A model generated the notes under the pieces. The model was given only the letters and a program-made list of their open reading frames with translations. It had not been told where the DNA came from and did not search any database. From CAUZIZ01 sp965218775 (GTDB lineage: Bacteria; Acidobacteriota; UBA6911; RPQK01; JAJDTT01): a stretch of DNA of 64,000 nt. Both the position numbers and the translations under genes were made by a program. This document shows, piece by piece, positions 51,502 to 60,328 of the stretch (within the stretch, counting starts at the first letter, position 1; every line of letters begins with the position of its first letter). The stretch lies in contig CBDCLS010000001.1 of the NCBI GenBank assembly GCA_965218775.1, forward strand, positions 62,001 to 126,000. Reading direction: 5' to 3'.

Positions 51502-52359
51502 CTAAATCATCTCTTGCAGAATGGGAGCTGCTTCACCCAAAGCCAGAGGATTGCACTGCAGATCCGCTGCCAACCGATGAAAAGAACGGCTGACGCACGA
51601 CTTCGGGTAGCTGATAAGCAACGGTTCCTGTCTTCGGACCGCCTGTCCCACCTTGTCATCCCTGGGAATGAATCCCAGAAGGTGGACCTGGCGTCCCAGG
51701 AACCGATGCACGACTCGGGCCAACTGATTGAATACGCTTTCAGCCTCTTTCTGGCCCTCCACCAGATTCACCAGAACCAGCACATCCTTACTGGGACTTC
51801 GGCGAAAGAGCACCTTGATCAGGGCATAGGCGTCGACGATTGCCGTCGGCTCCGGAGCACACACCACGACCACCCGGGGTGCTGCCATGAGGAAGCGTAT
51901 GACGTTATCTGAGATTCCCGCTGCGGTATCGATGAAGATATAGTCGTAGGAGCTGAGCACCTCGTCCAGTTGGAGTACCAGTTGATCGCGCTGTTTCTGA
52001 GTCATGACCGCGAGGTCTTGAATGCCGGAACTTGCCGGTATGATATGGACCCCCTCGGGACCCTCGAGAATGATCTCTTGCAACGGCAGAATCCCCTCGA
52101 TGACGTGGCCCATGTGGTAGGTGGGAGCCAGGCCCAGAACGACATCGACATTGGCAAGTCCGAAATCCGCGTCGAAAATCGCAACTCGCTGCTTTGCGCG
52201 GCCAAGGGCCAGGGCCAAGTTGACAACCACATTGGTCTTTCCGACCCCGCCTTTTCCGCTGGTAACGGCGATCAGCTGACCCGGTCTTCGCACTCCATCT
52301 TGGGAATCCAGATCGCGCTTTCGTACCATTTGCCTTAGAACCGCTGCTTGATCAGACAT
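51502..52359 (-). CDS. flhG: Flagellar number regulator FlhG (MinD/ParA family ATPase)
   Basis: 285 residues. FlhG controls flagellar number with FlhF. Deviant Walker A in IAVTSGKGGVGKTNVVVNLALALG, switch I VAIFDADFGLANVDVVLGL, switch II IFIDTAAGISDNVI. The C-terminal part ends without an obvious amphipathic tail. The ATG at 52359 overlaps the flhF stop by eight bases. The frame is open upstream to 52452 but within flhF. Confidence 0.92.
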   Translation of the reverse strand: MSDQAAVLRQMVRKRDLDSQDGVRRPGQLIAVTSGKGGVGKTNVVVNLALALGRAKQRVAIFDADFGLANVDVVLGLAPTYHMGHVIEGILPLQEIILEGPEGVHIIPASSGIQDLAVMTQKQRDQLVLQLDEVLSSYDYIFIDTAAGISDNVIRFLMAAPRVVVVCAPEPTAIVDAYALIKVLFRRSPSKDVLVLVNLVEGQKEAESVFNQLARVVHRFLGRQVHLLGFIPRDDKVGQAVRRQEPLLISYPKSCVSRSFHRLAADLQCNPLALGEAAPILQEMI

Positions 52360-53614
52360 GGGCTGGGGCCCCCAACAGGCTCGTGGGAACGAGGAGATCT
52401 GCCACTGATTCGGGCGTGGGAGCGATGAGATCTTCTGGAACCTTCTGTCCATCGGTTAGATAGGACAATGGCCTCCCGGTGGCAATTAGCTCATTGGCGA
52501 TTCCTCCGTAGCGGGAGGTCTCGTCAAGTTTGGTGAAGACAAACTTGTCAGGAGCGAAACACTCAAAACCAACAACGGCCTCCCGAAGGTCCTCCGACTT
52601 GGTCGTAGCGCTGAGAACCAGATGCTTTTCAATTTCCTGCCTTTCACGAAGATACTTTGCTAGCTCTGCGAACTCGGAGACTCTTCGAGGACTGTGACCA
52701 GTCGTGTCGATCAGCACCCGATCGGTGTCACCTGTTGTCGAAAGGGCTTCTCTCAATTCGGCGACAGAGGACACCACCTGCACCGGTACCCCAATGATCT
52801 GGGCGTAGGTTTTCAACTGATCGGCGGCCGCAATACGGTAGGTATCGAGGGTGATCAAACGAACCTTCTTGTGCTCTCCCAGCGTAAACGTTGCCGCCAG
52901 CTTCGCAATTGTCGTCGTCTTGCCTACTCCGGTCGGTCCCAGAAAGACGGCTGCGGTAACATCAGATCGGTCCTGACCAATGGGGCAGGTTTCAATCGCG
53001 TCTGCGATTACCTTGTTGACACACTGCTTCAGGCTCTTGGGAGCACCGTTTTCGGAGGGACGGTCCTGTTCGGCAACATGCAGCAGACGAACCGCCAGAT
53101 CTGAATCCACGCCGTGGTCCAGCAGGTGCTGAAACTCGGGCTGCAGTTTGTCCTTCATGAGAAGTCCCAGCTCAACTGTGGGATACGCGGTTCGACGATT
53201 CACGAGTCCCTGCAGCAGCTTGATCTGGGTACTCATCACTTCCATACGAGCGCTGATCTGATCTCGCTCAGGATCGACTTCTATCCTCTGTTTTAATGCC
53301 CGGGAACCGGCGGCTTCGGATCGGGTTGACCCAACTAGCAAGCTCCCGGGGGATCTGGCCGGCGTCTGTTCCCGATCTCCTCTCTGATCGAATCTTTTTT
53401 TGTTCGGCGAGCCCTGATTCGAAGGCTTGGAGACCTGTTCCGGCTGGGGCTCCGAAGCGGCAGTAATCTCGAACGCCAGCGACGGAACCAGTCCTAGAAA
53501 CCTTCGCTTCTTGATCCGTTTGGTGTTGAGTATCACCGCGCCGGGACCCAGTTCCTGCTTAATCTGGTTCACCGCGCGAGGAATAGACTGTGAACGAAAC
53601 GTCTTGATCTTCAT
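52352..53614 (-). CDS. flhF: SRP-family GTPase FlhF
   Basis: 420 residues. FlhF places new flagella at the pole. N-terminus MKIKTFRSQSIPRAVNQIKQELGPGAVILNTKRIKKRR, then the NG domain: GPTGVGKTTTIAKLAATFTLGEHKKVRLITLDTYRIAAADQLKTYAQIIGVPVQVV, VLIDTTGHSPRR and FVFTKLDETSRYGGIANELIATGRPLSYLTDGQKVPEDL. Its presence with FlhG points to polar flagellation, which is known for species carrying both. The stop overlaps flhG and its start overlaps the flhA stop. Confidence 0.94.
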   Translation of the reverse strand: MKIKTFRSQSIPRAVNQIKQELGPGAVILNTKRIKKRRFLGLVPSLAFEITAASEPQPEQVSKPSNQGSPNKKRFDQRGDREQTPARSPGSLLVGSTRSEAAGSRALKQRIEVDPERDQISARMEVMSTQIKLLQGLVNRRTAYPTVELGLLMKDKLQPEFQHLLDHGVDSDLAVRLLHVAEQDRPSENGAPKSLKQCVNKVIADAIETCPIGQDRSDVTAAVFLGPTGVGKTTTIAKLAATFTLGEHKKVRLITLDTYRIAAADQLKTYAQIIGVPVQVVSSVAELREALSTTGDTDRVLIDTTGHSPRRVSEFAELAKYLRERQEIEKHLVLSATTKSEDLREAVVGFECFAPDKFVFTKLDETSRYGGIANELIATGRPLSYLTDGQKVPEDLIAPTPESVADLLVPTSLLGAPAHV

Positions 53615-55701
53615 TACTCAATTACTCCCAGTGGGAGGGCCTTGGTGTGCGGCGGCAGCTCGTTGTAGGACAACACGACCAGGTTGGGAAGAATGCGCTC
53701 GGAAAGGCGTCTGGCATGGGGTCTAACATTGGTCGACGTGAGTAGGATGGGATACCCGTCGAAGCTCTTTTCCTCAACAGTCTTTCCGATTCGATTCAAG
53801 AATTCCTGGGCTGCTGTCGGATCCATATTCAAGTAGCTATCCTGATCATTGACCGTGAGCGCCTCCAGAAGCGTCTTCTCCAGATCTACGGAAAGGGTGA
53901 ATACCGAGAGCTCTCCATCCTCACCCAGGTACGGTTGGCAAATCGCCCGCCCTAGTGCCTGGCGAACATACTCCGTGAGCAGAGACATGTTCTTCGTCAG
54001 GGGCGAATAGTCTGCGAGGGTCTCCAAGATGCTCACCATGTCCCGAATGGGCACGCGCTCACGAAGGAGGTTCTGAAGGACTTTCTGTACCTCTCCAATA
54101 CTCATTACTTTGGGAATAAGTTCCTCGACCACCTTCGGGTGGGTCTCTTCGACGGAGTCGATCAAGCTGTTTACTTCCTGCCGCCCCAGGAGTTCGTGAA
54201 TATTGCTCTTGATGACTTCGGTGAGATGAGTCGCCAGAACCGTGGTATTGTCGACCACGGTATAGCCCGCCAACTGGGCCTGCTCTCTCTCCTCGGGCCT
54301 GATCCAGAGAGACGGCAGGTTAAAGGTCGGCTCGACCGTCGGGACCCCATCCACTTCGCCGCTTAGCTGACCAGGATTGATGGCCATCATGCTTTCGGGC
54401 CGTAGCTCTCCGCGCGCTATTGCAACTCCCTTGAGAAGAATTCGATATTCCTTCGGCTTCAGCTGCAGGTTGTCTGTAATGTGAACTGGGGGCACCACGA
54501 CACCCGGATCCAGTGCGAGCTGCCGACGAATCGATTTGACCCGGGACAGAAAGTCGGCTCCCTGTTTGGCATCGACCAGCTGAATCAGCTGGTAACCTAT
54601 CTCCAGACCCAGCGGATCAACCCGCATGAGCGCTTCCATCTTTTCCTCTGGAGATAACCGCTCCGTCTCCGGTGGAGCCTCGACCAGTTCAGCCGTAGCC
54701 TTCCGGTCTCGCAACGATCGCCAACCCAAGGCTGCCGCCCCTGAGCCGAGTAGAAAAAAGACAAGAAAAGGAAGTCCTGGTGTCAGAGCCATCAGGATCA
54801 GCATGACCGCACCCAGGATCACCGGTTTGGGGTCGCGAAAGAGCTGAATCGACACCTGCTCCCCAAGATTGGCTTCATCCGAAGCCCGGGTCGTCATGAT
54901 TCCAGCGGTTACTGAAATCAACAGAGCTGGAATGGCAGATACCAGGCCATCCCCGACCGTCAGCACGGTATAGGTGCGCAGTGCTTCGCCCAGCGCCATT
55001 CCCTGGGACATCCCCAGGATGAAACCGGCCACGATATTGATCAGGGTGATGACGACGCTGGCGACCGCATCCCTTTGAGTGAAACGCACCGCTCCGTCCA
55101 TCGCTCCATAGAACTCGGCTTCGCTGGAAATCTTCTTCCTTCTCTGGCGCGCTTCCTGTTCATCAATGAGTCCCGAGTTCAAGTCGGCATCGATGCTCAT
55201 CTGCTTGCCGGGCAGGGCATCAAGGGTGAATCGCGCCGTAACCTCAGAGATCCGGACGGCACCGTGGTTGACCACAATGTATTGAATGGCGATCAGGACG
55301 ACGAACAACACCACTCCCACGACATAGCTTCCACCAACGACGAACTGGCCAAAGGATTCGATGACGCGCCCCGCGGCTTCACTTCCCTCGTGCCCGTGCA
55401 GCAGAATCAGTCGAGTGCTGGCAACGTTCAGAGAGAGCCGGTAGAGGGTGAGAAGAAGAAGCAAGGTAGGGAAGACAGAGAAACTGATGGGCTCCATCAC
55501 ATAAAGGGATACCAGTAGGATGACGACCGCCGTGGCAATGTTCAGGGCAATCAAGAAGTCCAGCACGGCTGACGGCATGGGGACTACCATGACCGCCAGG
55601 ACACCCAGAACGGCTACCGCCATCATCACGTCGGCTCTCGCATGGAGTAGCTGACGGACCAATTGTCTGCCCAGGTGGGGGTGTGGTACTGCTGTGCCCA
55701 T
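53614..55701 (-). CDS. flhA: Flagellar biosynthesis protein FlhA
   Basis: 695 residues. The nonameric export gate. Eight transmembrane segments in the first about 310 residues (VMMAVAVLGVLAVMVVPMPSAVLDFLIALNIATAVVILLVSLYV ...) and a large C-terminal cytoplasmic domain with the chaperone-substrate platform. Conserved FHIPEP-type region (SFSVFPTLLLLLTLYRLSLNVASTRLIL, GDALPGKQMSIDADLNSGLIDEQEARQRRKKISSEAEFYGAMDGA). ATG at 55701; the frame stays open to 55884, but that extension spans a sigma-54 promoter at 55746-55762, so it is leader, not protein. Confidence 0.94.
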   Translation of the reverse strand: MGTAVPHPHLGRQLVRQLLHARADVMMAVAVLGVLAVMVVPMPSAVLDFLIALNIATAVVILLVSLYVMEPISFSVFPTLLLLLTLYRLSLNVASTRLILLHGHEGSEAAGRVIESFGQFVVGGSYVVGVVLFVVLIAIQYIVVNHGAVRISEVTARFTLDALPGKQMSIDADLNSGLIDEQEARQRRKKISSEAEFYGAMDGAVRFTQRDAVASVVITLINIVAGFILGMSQGMALGEALRTYTVLTVGDGLVSAIPALLISVTAGIMTTRASDEANLGEQVSIQLFRDPKPVILGAVMLILMALTPGLPFLVFFLLGSGAAALGWRSLRDRKATAELVEAPPETERLSPEEKMEALMRVDPLGLEIGYQLIQLVDAKQGADFLSRVKSIRRQLALDPGVVVPPVHITDNLQLKPKEYRILLKGVAIARGELRPESMMAINPGQLSGEVDGVPTVEPTFNLPSLWIRPEEREQAQLAGYTVVDNTTVLATHLTEVIKSNIHELLGRQEVNSLIDSVEETHPKVVEELIPKVMSIGEVQKVLQNLLRERVPIRDMVSILETLADYSPLTKNMSLLTEYVRQALGRAICQPYLGEDGELSVFTLSVDLEKTLLEALTVNDQDSYLNMDPTAAQEFLNRIGKTVEEKSFDGYPILLTSTNVRPHARRLSERILPNLVVLSYNELPPHTKALPLGVIE

Positions 55702-55745
55702 CTCTTCAACCGCCCGGCGTTGGAACCGGACCCAAGACTCGATTA

Positions 55746-55762
55746 AGCAATCTGAGTGCCAA
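55746..55762 (-). promoter_or_regulatory. Sigma-54 promoter of the flhA operon
   Basis: On the minus strand TTGGCACTCAGATTGCT: the GG and GC are ten bases apart and every consensus base except one G fits. Transcription would start near 55734, about 33 bases before flhA at 55701. Confidence 0.85.
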
Positions 55763-55966
55763 AAGAATCCCTGGTGGAAACCCTCAAGAACTCCAACCCT
55801 GGTGCGACCTCCGAACCGAGGATTTGGAACGCTGCAAAAACTCCAGACAGGGGCTTCGGCGAAGCGACCCCGTTCGCCACCCACAAACAGGAGATTCGGT
55901 GTAACGCGTTTAGGACCGAAGCTTTAGCCTGGGCACCGGGTTGGGAATGGAAGCACCTGGACCGGC

Positions 55967-57025
55967 TCAGAACCGGGAATCCTTCAGCTTGAAGACGTAG
56001 GCCAGGACCTGTGCGACCGCTTTGTAAAGAGCTTCGGGAATCTCGGAATCAACCTCTACTGACTGGTAGAGCGCCTGTGCGAGTGCCACATTTTCGACGG
56101 TAGGAACGTCATGTTGACGTGCGATCTCTTTGATCTTTCGAGCAAGATACCCCCTGCCCTTCGCAACCAGCCGCGGCGCCGACATCTCCTTGACCTCATA
56201 TTTCAAAGCGACGGCGTACTCGGTTGGATTCGTAACCACTACATCTGCCGTCTCTACGGCCTGCATGGTTCGCTGCTGTGCCAACTCCCGCTGCATCTTC
56301 CTGATGCGGCTCTTGACCAGAGGCTGCCCTTCCATCTCCTTGAAATCCCGCTTGACCTCTTCCTTGGTCTGCTTCAGATCCTGGGAGTGGCGATATCGCT
56401 TGAAGAGATAATCAGCCACGGCAAGAACAGCCAGCAGAATGCCGATCCTTACGGAAATGCGGAGCACAATAGACCCAAAGATAACGAGAGACTGCTTCGG
56501 CTCCATTCCAGCAGTCCTCTGCAGCACCTCGATTTCCTGAAACAGGACACTACCGGCCAGATAGCCGACACATAGAACCAATACCAGGGCCTTGCTCAAC
56601 TCCATCAGACCGTGGGTGGCAAAAACACGCTTCAGGTTGCTGGCAGGACTGAAGGCCTCGGGCTTTATGTGGAACGCCTTTGCAGAAAAGACAATGCCGC
56701 CCTGTAGAAGGGATCCACCAACCGCGAGCATCACTGTGAGGATCAGGGGAATGCTGGCCAACAGAATCACATTCCAGGCCATTTCTACCGCGAGCTGCGA
56801 GGCCACCGAGACGGTGATGTCACGTCCCAGGAAATTCCGCCAGAAGTGGAAGAAGGGACGTTGGAAGGCTTGAACCGTGCGCGCTCCCATTAGCGCCAGG
56901 AGCGTCAGCATTCCCAGATAGACAAGAGCTGCGGTCAGGTCCTTGCTGCGCGCAACCTTGCCCTCTTTACGGGAATCCCGTTCCTTTTTCGGAGTTGGTT
57001 TCTCAGTCTTGTCGGAACCTGCCAC
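55967..57025 (-). CDS. flhB: Flagellar biosynthesis protein FlhB
   Basis: 352 residues. FlhB controls the switch of export substrates by self-cleavage. N-terminal EKPTPKKERDSRKEGKVARSKDLTAALVYLGMLTLLALMGA, four transmembrane segments and a cytoplasmic domain with the cleavage site in VVTNPTEYAVALKYE. The canonical motif is NPTH; here the fourth residue is Glu, while Asn-Pro-Thr remain. Ends with the typical VPTVENVALAQALYQSVEVDSEIPEALYKAVAQVLAYVFKL. Last gene of the fliL operon, following fliR directly. Confidence 0.93.
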   Translation of the reverse strand: MAGSDKTEKPTPKKERDSRKEGKVARSKDLTAALVYLGMLTLLALMGARTVQAFQRPFFHFWRNFLGRDITVSVASQLAVEMAWNVILLASIPLILTVMLAVGGSLLQGGIVFSAKAFHIKPEAFSPASNLKRVFATHGLMELSKALVLVLCVGYLAGSVLFQEIEVLQRTAGMEPKQSLVIFGSIVLRISVRIGILLAVLAVADYLFKRYRHSQDLKQTKEEVKRDFKEMEGQPLVKSRIRKMQRELAQQRTMQAVETADVVVTNPTEYAVALKYEVKEMSAPRLVAKGRGYLARKIKEIARQHDVPTVENVALAQALYQSVEVDSEIPEALYKAVAQVLAYVFKLKDSRF

Positions 57026-57808
57026 TTACTGCCCCAATAGTTGCAGAAGCCTGTAAAGGCGACCGTGAAGCTGAGCCAGGTGATCCCCCGCAAAGCGCAC
57101 CATTACAGGCGCGCTAACACTCAAAAGGAGTAGGCCTCCCACAATCTTCAGCGGCATTCCGACAATCAGAATGTGAATCTGTGGAGCGGCGCGCCCTACG
57201 ATTCCGATGAAGATGTCCATAATTGCCAACACCAGGATGATGGGAGCGGCCAGGCGGAATCCCACTGCAAAGATCTGCCCGAAGACTTCGAGTAACTCTC
57301 CGGCAACAGGAGGGGAGAGGCTGAAGGCCCGCCCTGGGAGAATATGGTAGCTGTCCACCATTGCCTGGATGAACCAGTGGTGGGCGTTGAGAGACAAGAA
57401 AATCAGCACTCCCATCAGATTCTGGAGAATCGCCAGGACTGGAGCCTGAACCTGAGTCTGCGGATCGATCAGGTTGATGACGGCGAATCCCATCTGAAAA
57501 CCCATCAGCTGTCCCGAGAACTGAAGCGCGGCTAGAAATATGTGACCCAGCAGACCTAACAGCAGCCCCAGCAGAAGCTCAGTGCTGATCGCAAGCAGGA
57601 GACTCAATGTTCCCGGGGGCACGGGTTCGACCTGGGTGCCGACAGCGGGATAGAGGAGCAATGTCAACCCCATCACCAGACCAGCACGGATCTGCGGAGC
57701 AATGCCTGTCCCCCCCAGGATGGGGGTGAAGACCATCAGCCCTGCCACACGGGCCAGGACCAGTAGAAAAGAAACGAGCGGTTCCAAGGACCACTCAATG
57801 TCGATCAT
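57026..57808 (-). CDS. fliR: Flagellar biosynthetic protein FliR
   Basis: 260 residues, five to six hydrophobic segments. FliR is part of the FliPQR export channel. Family phrases: VSFLLVLARVAGLMVFTPILGG, PQIRAGLVMGLTLLLYP, LGHIFLAALQFSGQLMGFQMGFAVINLIDPQTQVQAPVLAILQNLMGVLIFL and PQIHILIVGMPLKIVGGLLLL. The first codon is an ATG at 57808, just after the fliQ stop at 57811-57813; a GTG at 57811 is also in frame. Confidence 0.93.
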   Translation of the reverse strand: MIDIEWSLEPLVSFLLVLARVAGLMVFTPILGGTGIAPQIRAGLVMGLTLLLYPAVGTQVEPVPPGTLSLLLAISTELLLGLLLGLLGHIFLAALQFSGQLMGFQMGFAVINLIDPQTQVQAPVLAILQNLMGVLIFLSLNAHHWFIQAMVDSYHILPGRAFSLSPPVAGELLEVFGQIFAVGFRLAAPIILVLAIMDIFIGIVGRAAPQIHILIVGMPLKIVGGLLLLSVSAPVMVRFAGDHLAQLHGRLYRLLQLLGQ

Positions 57809-57810
57809 CA

Positions 57811-58080
57811 CTAGTTAACGTAGAGAGTGAATTGAGAGAAGAGTTCTTGGGTAAAAGTCAACATTTTCTGAAGCATCCACGGGAGCGCCAGGAAGCCCAT
57901 CGCACCCATGGCAATGATTCGAGGAATGAAGCTCAGGGTGGAATCCTGAATCGAGGTAGCAACCTGGACGATGCTGATGCTCACACCAACGACGAGACCG
58001 ATAAAAAGTAATGGCGCGGCCAGAATGAAGGTGATCTCCGCGGTCTGTTTGAGTAGGTCTACGAGAATCTGATCGTCCAT
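57811..58080 (-). CDS. fliQ: Flagellar biosynthetic protein FliQ
   Basis: 89 residues, two transmembrane helices (LAAPLLFIGLVVGVSISIVQVAT and FIPRIIAMGAMGFLALPWMLQKML). Part of the FliPQR channel. Located directly after fliP (five bases) and before fliR, the standard order. Confidence 0.95.
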   Translation of the reverse strand: MDDQILVDLLKQTAEITFILAAPLLFIGLVVGVSISIVQVATSIQDSTLSFIPRIIAMGAMGFLALPWMLQKMLTFTQELFSQFTLYVN

Positions 58081-58085
58081 ACGGC

Positions 58086-58901
58086 CTACTTATAGAAACT
58101 CTGTACTAGGCTGCCCACTACCAGGTGCCAGCCATCAACGAGTACGAAGAGCAGGATCTTGAAAGGTGTAGAAATGATAATCGGTGGCAACTGGATCATC
58201 CCCATCGAGAGCAGGACCGAGGCGATCACCATGTCGATGACCAGAAAAGGCAAGAAGAGGACGAAGCCAATGGTGAACGACGTCTTCAGTTCGGAGAGAA
58301 TGAAGGCGGGTATGATCACCCGCAAAGCCAGATCGTTCTGGTCTTCGGGTTGGGGCAGCTTGGCGATCCTTATCAGCAGGGCCAGGTCGGCCTCCCGAAC
58401 CTGGCTCAACATGAAGCTTCGTAGGGGCGCCGAGGCCTTCTCCAGGGCGTCAGTCTGGCTCAGCTCCGCCTGTTGATAGGGGACGATGGCTTCGTCGTAG
58501 ATCCGATCCATCACCGGCCCCATGACAAACAAGGTCAAAAAAAGACTGAGGCCGATCAGGATCTGATTGCTGGGCGCCGCCTGGGTGCCCAGGGCCTGCC
58601 TCAAGAAGTGTGCCACAATGATGATCCGCGTAAAGGCGGTCATCGACATCACCATCGCGGGAAGGAAGGTCAAAAGAGTCAGAAGGATCAGGATCTGGAG
58701 CGGAACCGAGTAGGAAGCGTCGCCTCCCAGGTTGATCTGAAGGGAAGGCAATGGGGCCTGTTGTGCCCGCAACGTCCCCTGGCTCAGTCCAGCTATGAGG
58801 ACAAACCCAGCCAGCCTGCGGGCCACCCTCACGAGGGGGCTCCACGGTACGGAGCCGGCAGTTGGTGCACCTAGGCGAAAAGGAATCCCGGCTAGACCCA
58901 C
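58086..58901 (-). CDS. fliP: Flagellar biosynthetic protein FliP
   Basis: 271 residues. Cleaved signal (about 1-47, GFVLIAGLSQGTLRAQQ) and the four transmembrane segments of the export-gate family: VPLQILILLTLLTFLPAMVMSMTAFTRIIIVAHFLRQALGTQAAPSNQILIGLSLFLTLFVMGPVMDRIYDEAI, FILSELKTSFTIGFVLFLPFLVIDMVIASVLLSMGMIQLPPIIISTPFKILLFVLVDGW. Overlaps fliO by ten bases. Confidence 0.95.
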   Translation of the reverse strand: MGLAGIPFRLGAPTAGSVPWSPLVRVARRLAGFVLIAGLSQGTLRAQQAPLPSLQINLGGDASYSVPLQILILLTLLTFLPAMVMSMTAFTRIIIVAHFLRQALGTQAAPSNQILIGLSLFLTLFVMGPVMDRIYDEAIVPYQQAELSQTDALEKASAPLRSFMLSQVREADLALLIRIAKLPQPEDQNDLALRVIIPAFILSELKTSFTIGFVLFLPFLVIDMVIASVLLSMGMIQLPPIIISTPFKILLFVLVDGWHLVVGSLVQSFYK

Positions 58902-59254
58902 CGGGTGGCCTCTCGGATGGGTTCGAACCCAACCTCTTCGGCGCTGGCTGTTTCAGCAGTGTGGACCGAACCAAGTCGCGGCTTCTGCTGAAGTCCCGTC
59001 TCCTCGGTATCCACATCGGTCAGTAGCGTGATGGATTGGTTGGTCGAGCCCAGTAGATAGCGCCGTCCTTGAACTTCGATTATCACAAGATTGCGCTTGT
59101 CTCCTAAAGGAATAGCTTCCACTATTCGAACCAGCCGCGTCCGTCCACCACCTACCAACCGTGGACCAAATCTTTGCGCCAGGATATAGAGAGAAAAGAT
59201 GAGGCCAAAGACGAGCAGGATAGCGAAGAAGGTCTGAAAGGACAGTATCGACAT
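58892..59254 (-). CDS. fliO: Flagellar protein FliO
   Basis: 120 residues. FliO helps assembly of the FliP ring. One transmembrane segment (TFFAILLVFGLIFSLYILAQRF) and a cytoplasmic domain with the family phrase LVRIVEAIPLGDKRNLVIIEVQGRRYLLGSTNQSITLLTDV. Placed between fliN and fliP as usual. Confidence 0.9.
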   Translation of the reverse strand: MSILSFQTFFAILLVFGLIFSLYILAQRFGPRLVGGGRTRLVRIVEAIPLGDKRNLVIIEVQGRRYLLGSTNQSITLLTDVDTEETGLQQKPRLGSVHTAETASAEEVGFEPIREATRWV

Positions 59255-59260
59255 CCACCC

Positions 59261-59545
59261 TCACACTTCGGTCACTCTGGCCGCGGTGCCCTCCTTGGTC
59301 CTGATCACTTCGACCGAAGCCAGCTGGACGTCCCCGACGGTGAGTCGAATGTTATGTGAGGAATCGTGGTCGAGCCTGATCCTGTCCCCTTCCTCTAGCT
59401 CCAGGATTTCTCTCACTTTTCGCTTGGCTGTCCCAATCAAGACTTCAACTCGATATTCCACGTCGAGAAAAGGGCCGAGCCCAGGAGCGTTTTCCTGAAT
59501 GAGGTCTTCTTCGAGTAACCGGGGACCTTCCCACTCTTCTAACAT
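59261..59545 (-). CDS. fliN: Flagellar switch protein FliN (short form)
   Basis: 94 residues from ATG at 59545. A SpoA domain: FLDVEYRVEVLIGTAKRKVREILELEEGDRIRLDHDSSHNIRLTVGDVQLASVEVIRTKEGTAARVTEV, with a short N-terminus. Located between fliL and fliO, the classical fliN place, while a second copy follows fliM at 49146. Two SpoA proteins in addition to FliM suggest a C-ring with a mixed FliN composition, or a FliY-like division of labour. The upstream open part to 59695 lies within fliL. Confidence 0.88.
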   Translation of the reverse strand: MLEEWEGPRLLEEDLIQENAPGLGPFLDVEYRVEVLIGTAKRKVREILELEEGDRIRLDHDSSHNIRLTVGDVQLASVEVIRTKEGTAARVTEV

Positions 59546-59556
59546 GCTTACCCAAA

Positions 59557-60054
59557 CTACTGCACGATCAGTTCGGTGACATAGACCTCGAGGACTTGCC
59601 CAAACTCTTCCGGGACCAGCTCGCGGACCCCGCTCAGAAGCTCGGATTTGAGCTTCTGCTTGGCAACTGGTGAAACCAGGTCTTCGAGTTTCCACTTCCC
59701 CAGGGTTGTCAGCAGAAAGTCCTTGAGTTTCGGCATGAAAACCATCTGCTCTTCCCCTTTGGACTCAGGGTCTTCACTGGCCAGCCCAAAGGTGAGCTGA
59801 ATGCGCACGTAGCGCATCTCGCCCTCATTGGAAAGATTCACGACCAGTGGGTCCAGCGCCAGGACGTGATTCACGTCAGGCGGCACTTCAACTACTTCCT
59901 CAGGCTCCTGCATTCCCGGAATGACGCCTGCCCAATAGAGTCCTCCGCCCGCCGCCAGACCAGTGACACAAATTCCAACGATCACGAGGATCTTGGTAGT
60001 CTTGCCGGAACCAGAAGCTGGCTCTACAGCAGTTTCTTCAGCCGGTTCAGCCAT
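59557..60054 (-). CDS. fliL: Flagellar basal-body protein FliL
   Basis: 165 residues. FliL surrounds the stator and supports torque. One transmembrane segment (ILVIVGICVTGLAAGGGLYWAGVI) and a periplasmic stomatin-like domain (VLALDPLVVNLSNEGEMRYVRIQLTFGLA, LTTLGKWKLEDLVSPVAKQKLKSELLSGVRELVPEEFGQVLEVYVTELIVQ). ATG at 60054 with GAGGAGG seven bases upstream. First gene of the fliL-fliN-fliO-fliP-fliQ-fliR-flhB operon; sigma-54 promoter 34 bases upstream. Confidence 0.92.
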   Translation of the reverse strand: MAEPAEETAVEPASGSGKTTKILVIVGICVTGLAAGGGLYWAGVIPGMQEPEEVVEVPPDVNHVLALDPLVVNLSNEGEMRYVRIQLTFGLASEDPESKGEEQMVFMPKLKDFLLTTLGKWKLEDLVSPVAKQKLKSELLSGVRELVPEEFGQVLEVYVTELIVQ

Positions 60055-60087
60055 CGCATAACCTCCTCTTGCTGGCTGACGATAACC

Positions 60088-60104
60088 TGCACGGCGCATG
60101 CCAA
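60088..60104 (-). promoter_or_regulatory. Sigma-54 promoter of the fliL operon
   Basis: On the minus strand TTGGCATGCGCCGTGCA: GG and GC ten bases apart, one mismatch in each half (TGGCAT, GTGCA). Start of transcription near 60076, 22 bases before the fliL ATG. Confidence 0.75.
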
Positions 60105-60328
60105 ACACACCCGTGCCGCTACGGCTTTCTTTTTCAGGGATTTAGCAGAAATTCGAACTGAAGAAGTGGGGAGGTTGTCAAGAGGATGTCAAATCTGGGC
60201 GGAGACTTTGCCAAAAGATTGACGAGCTCCACTTCTATTGAGGCCGGTCTTTTGCTGCCGCCCGCTCCGCACTACGACACCTGTACTGTCGTGGGTCGCA
60301 ATGCGACCCGTGGAGGCAGCGGGAAGCC

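Noticed and set aside
55702..55884. N-terminal extension of FlhA
   Set aside because: It would cover the sigma-54 promoter and has no similarity to FlhA.
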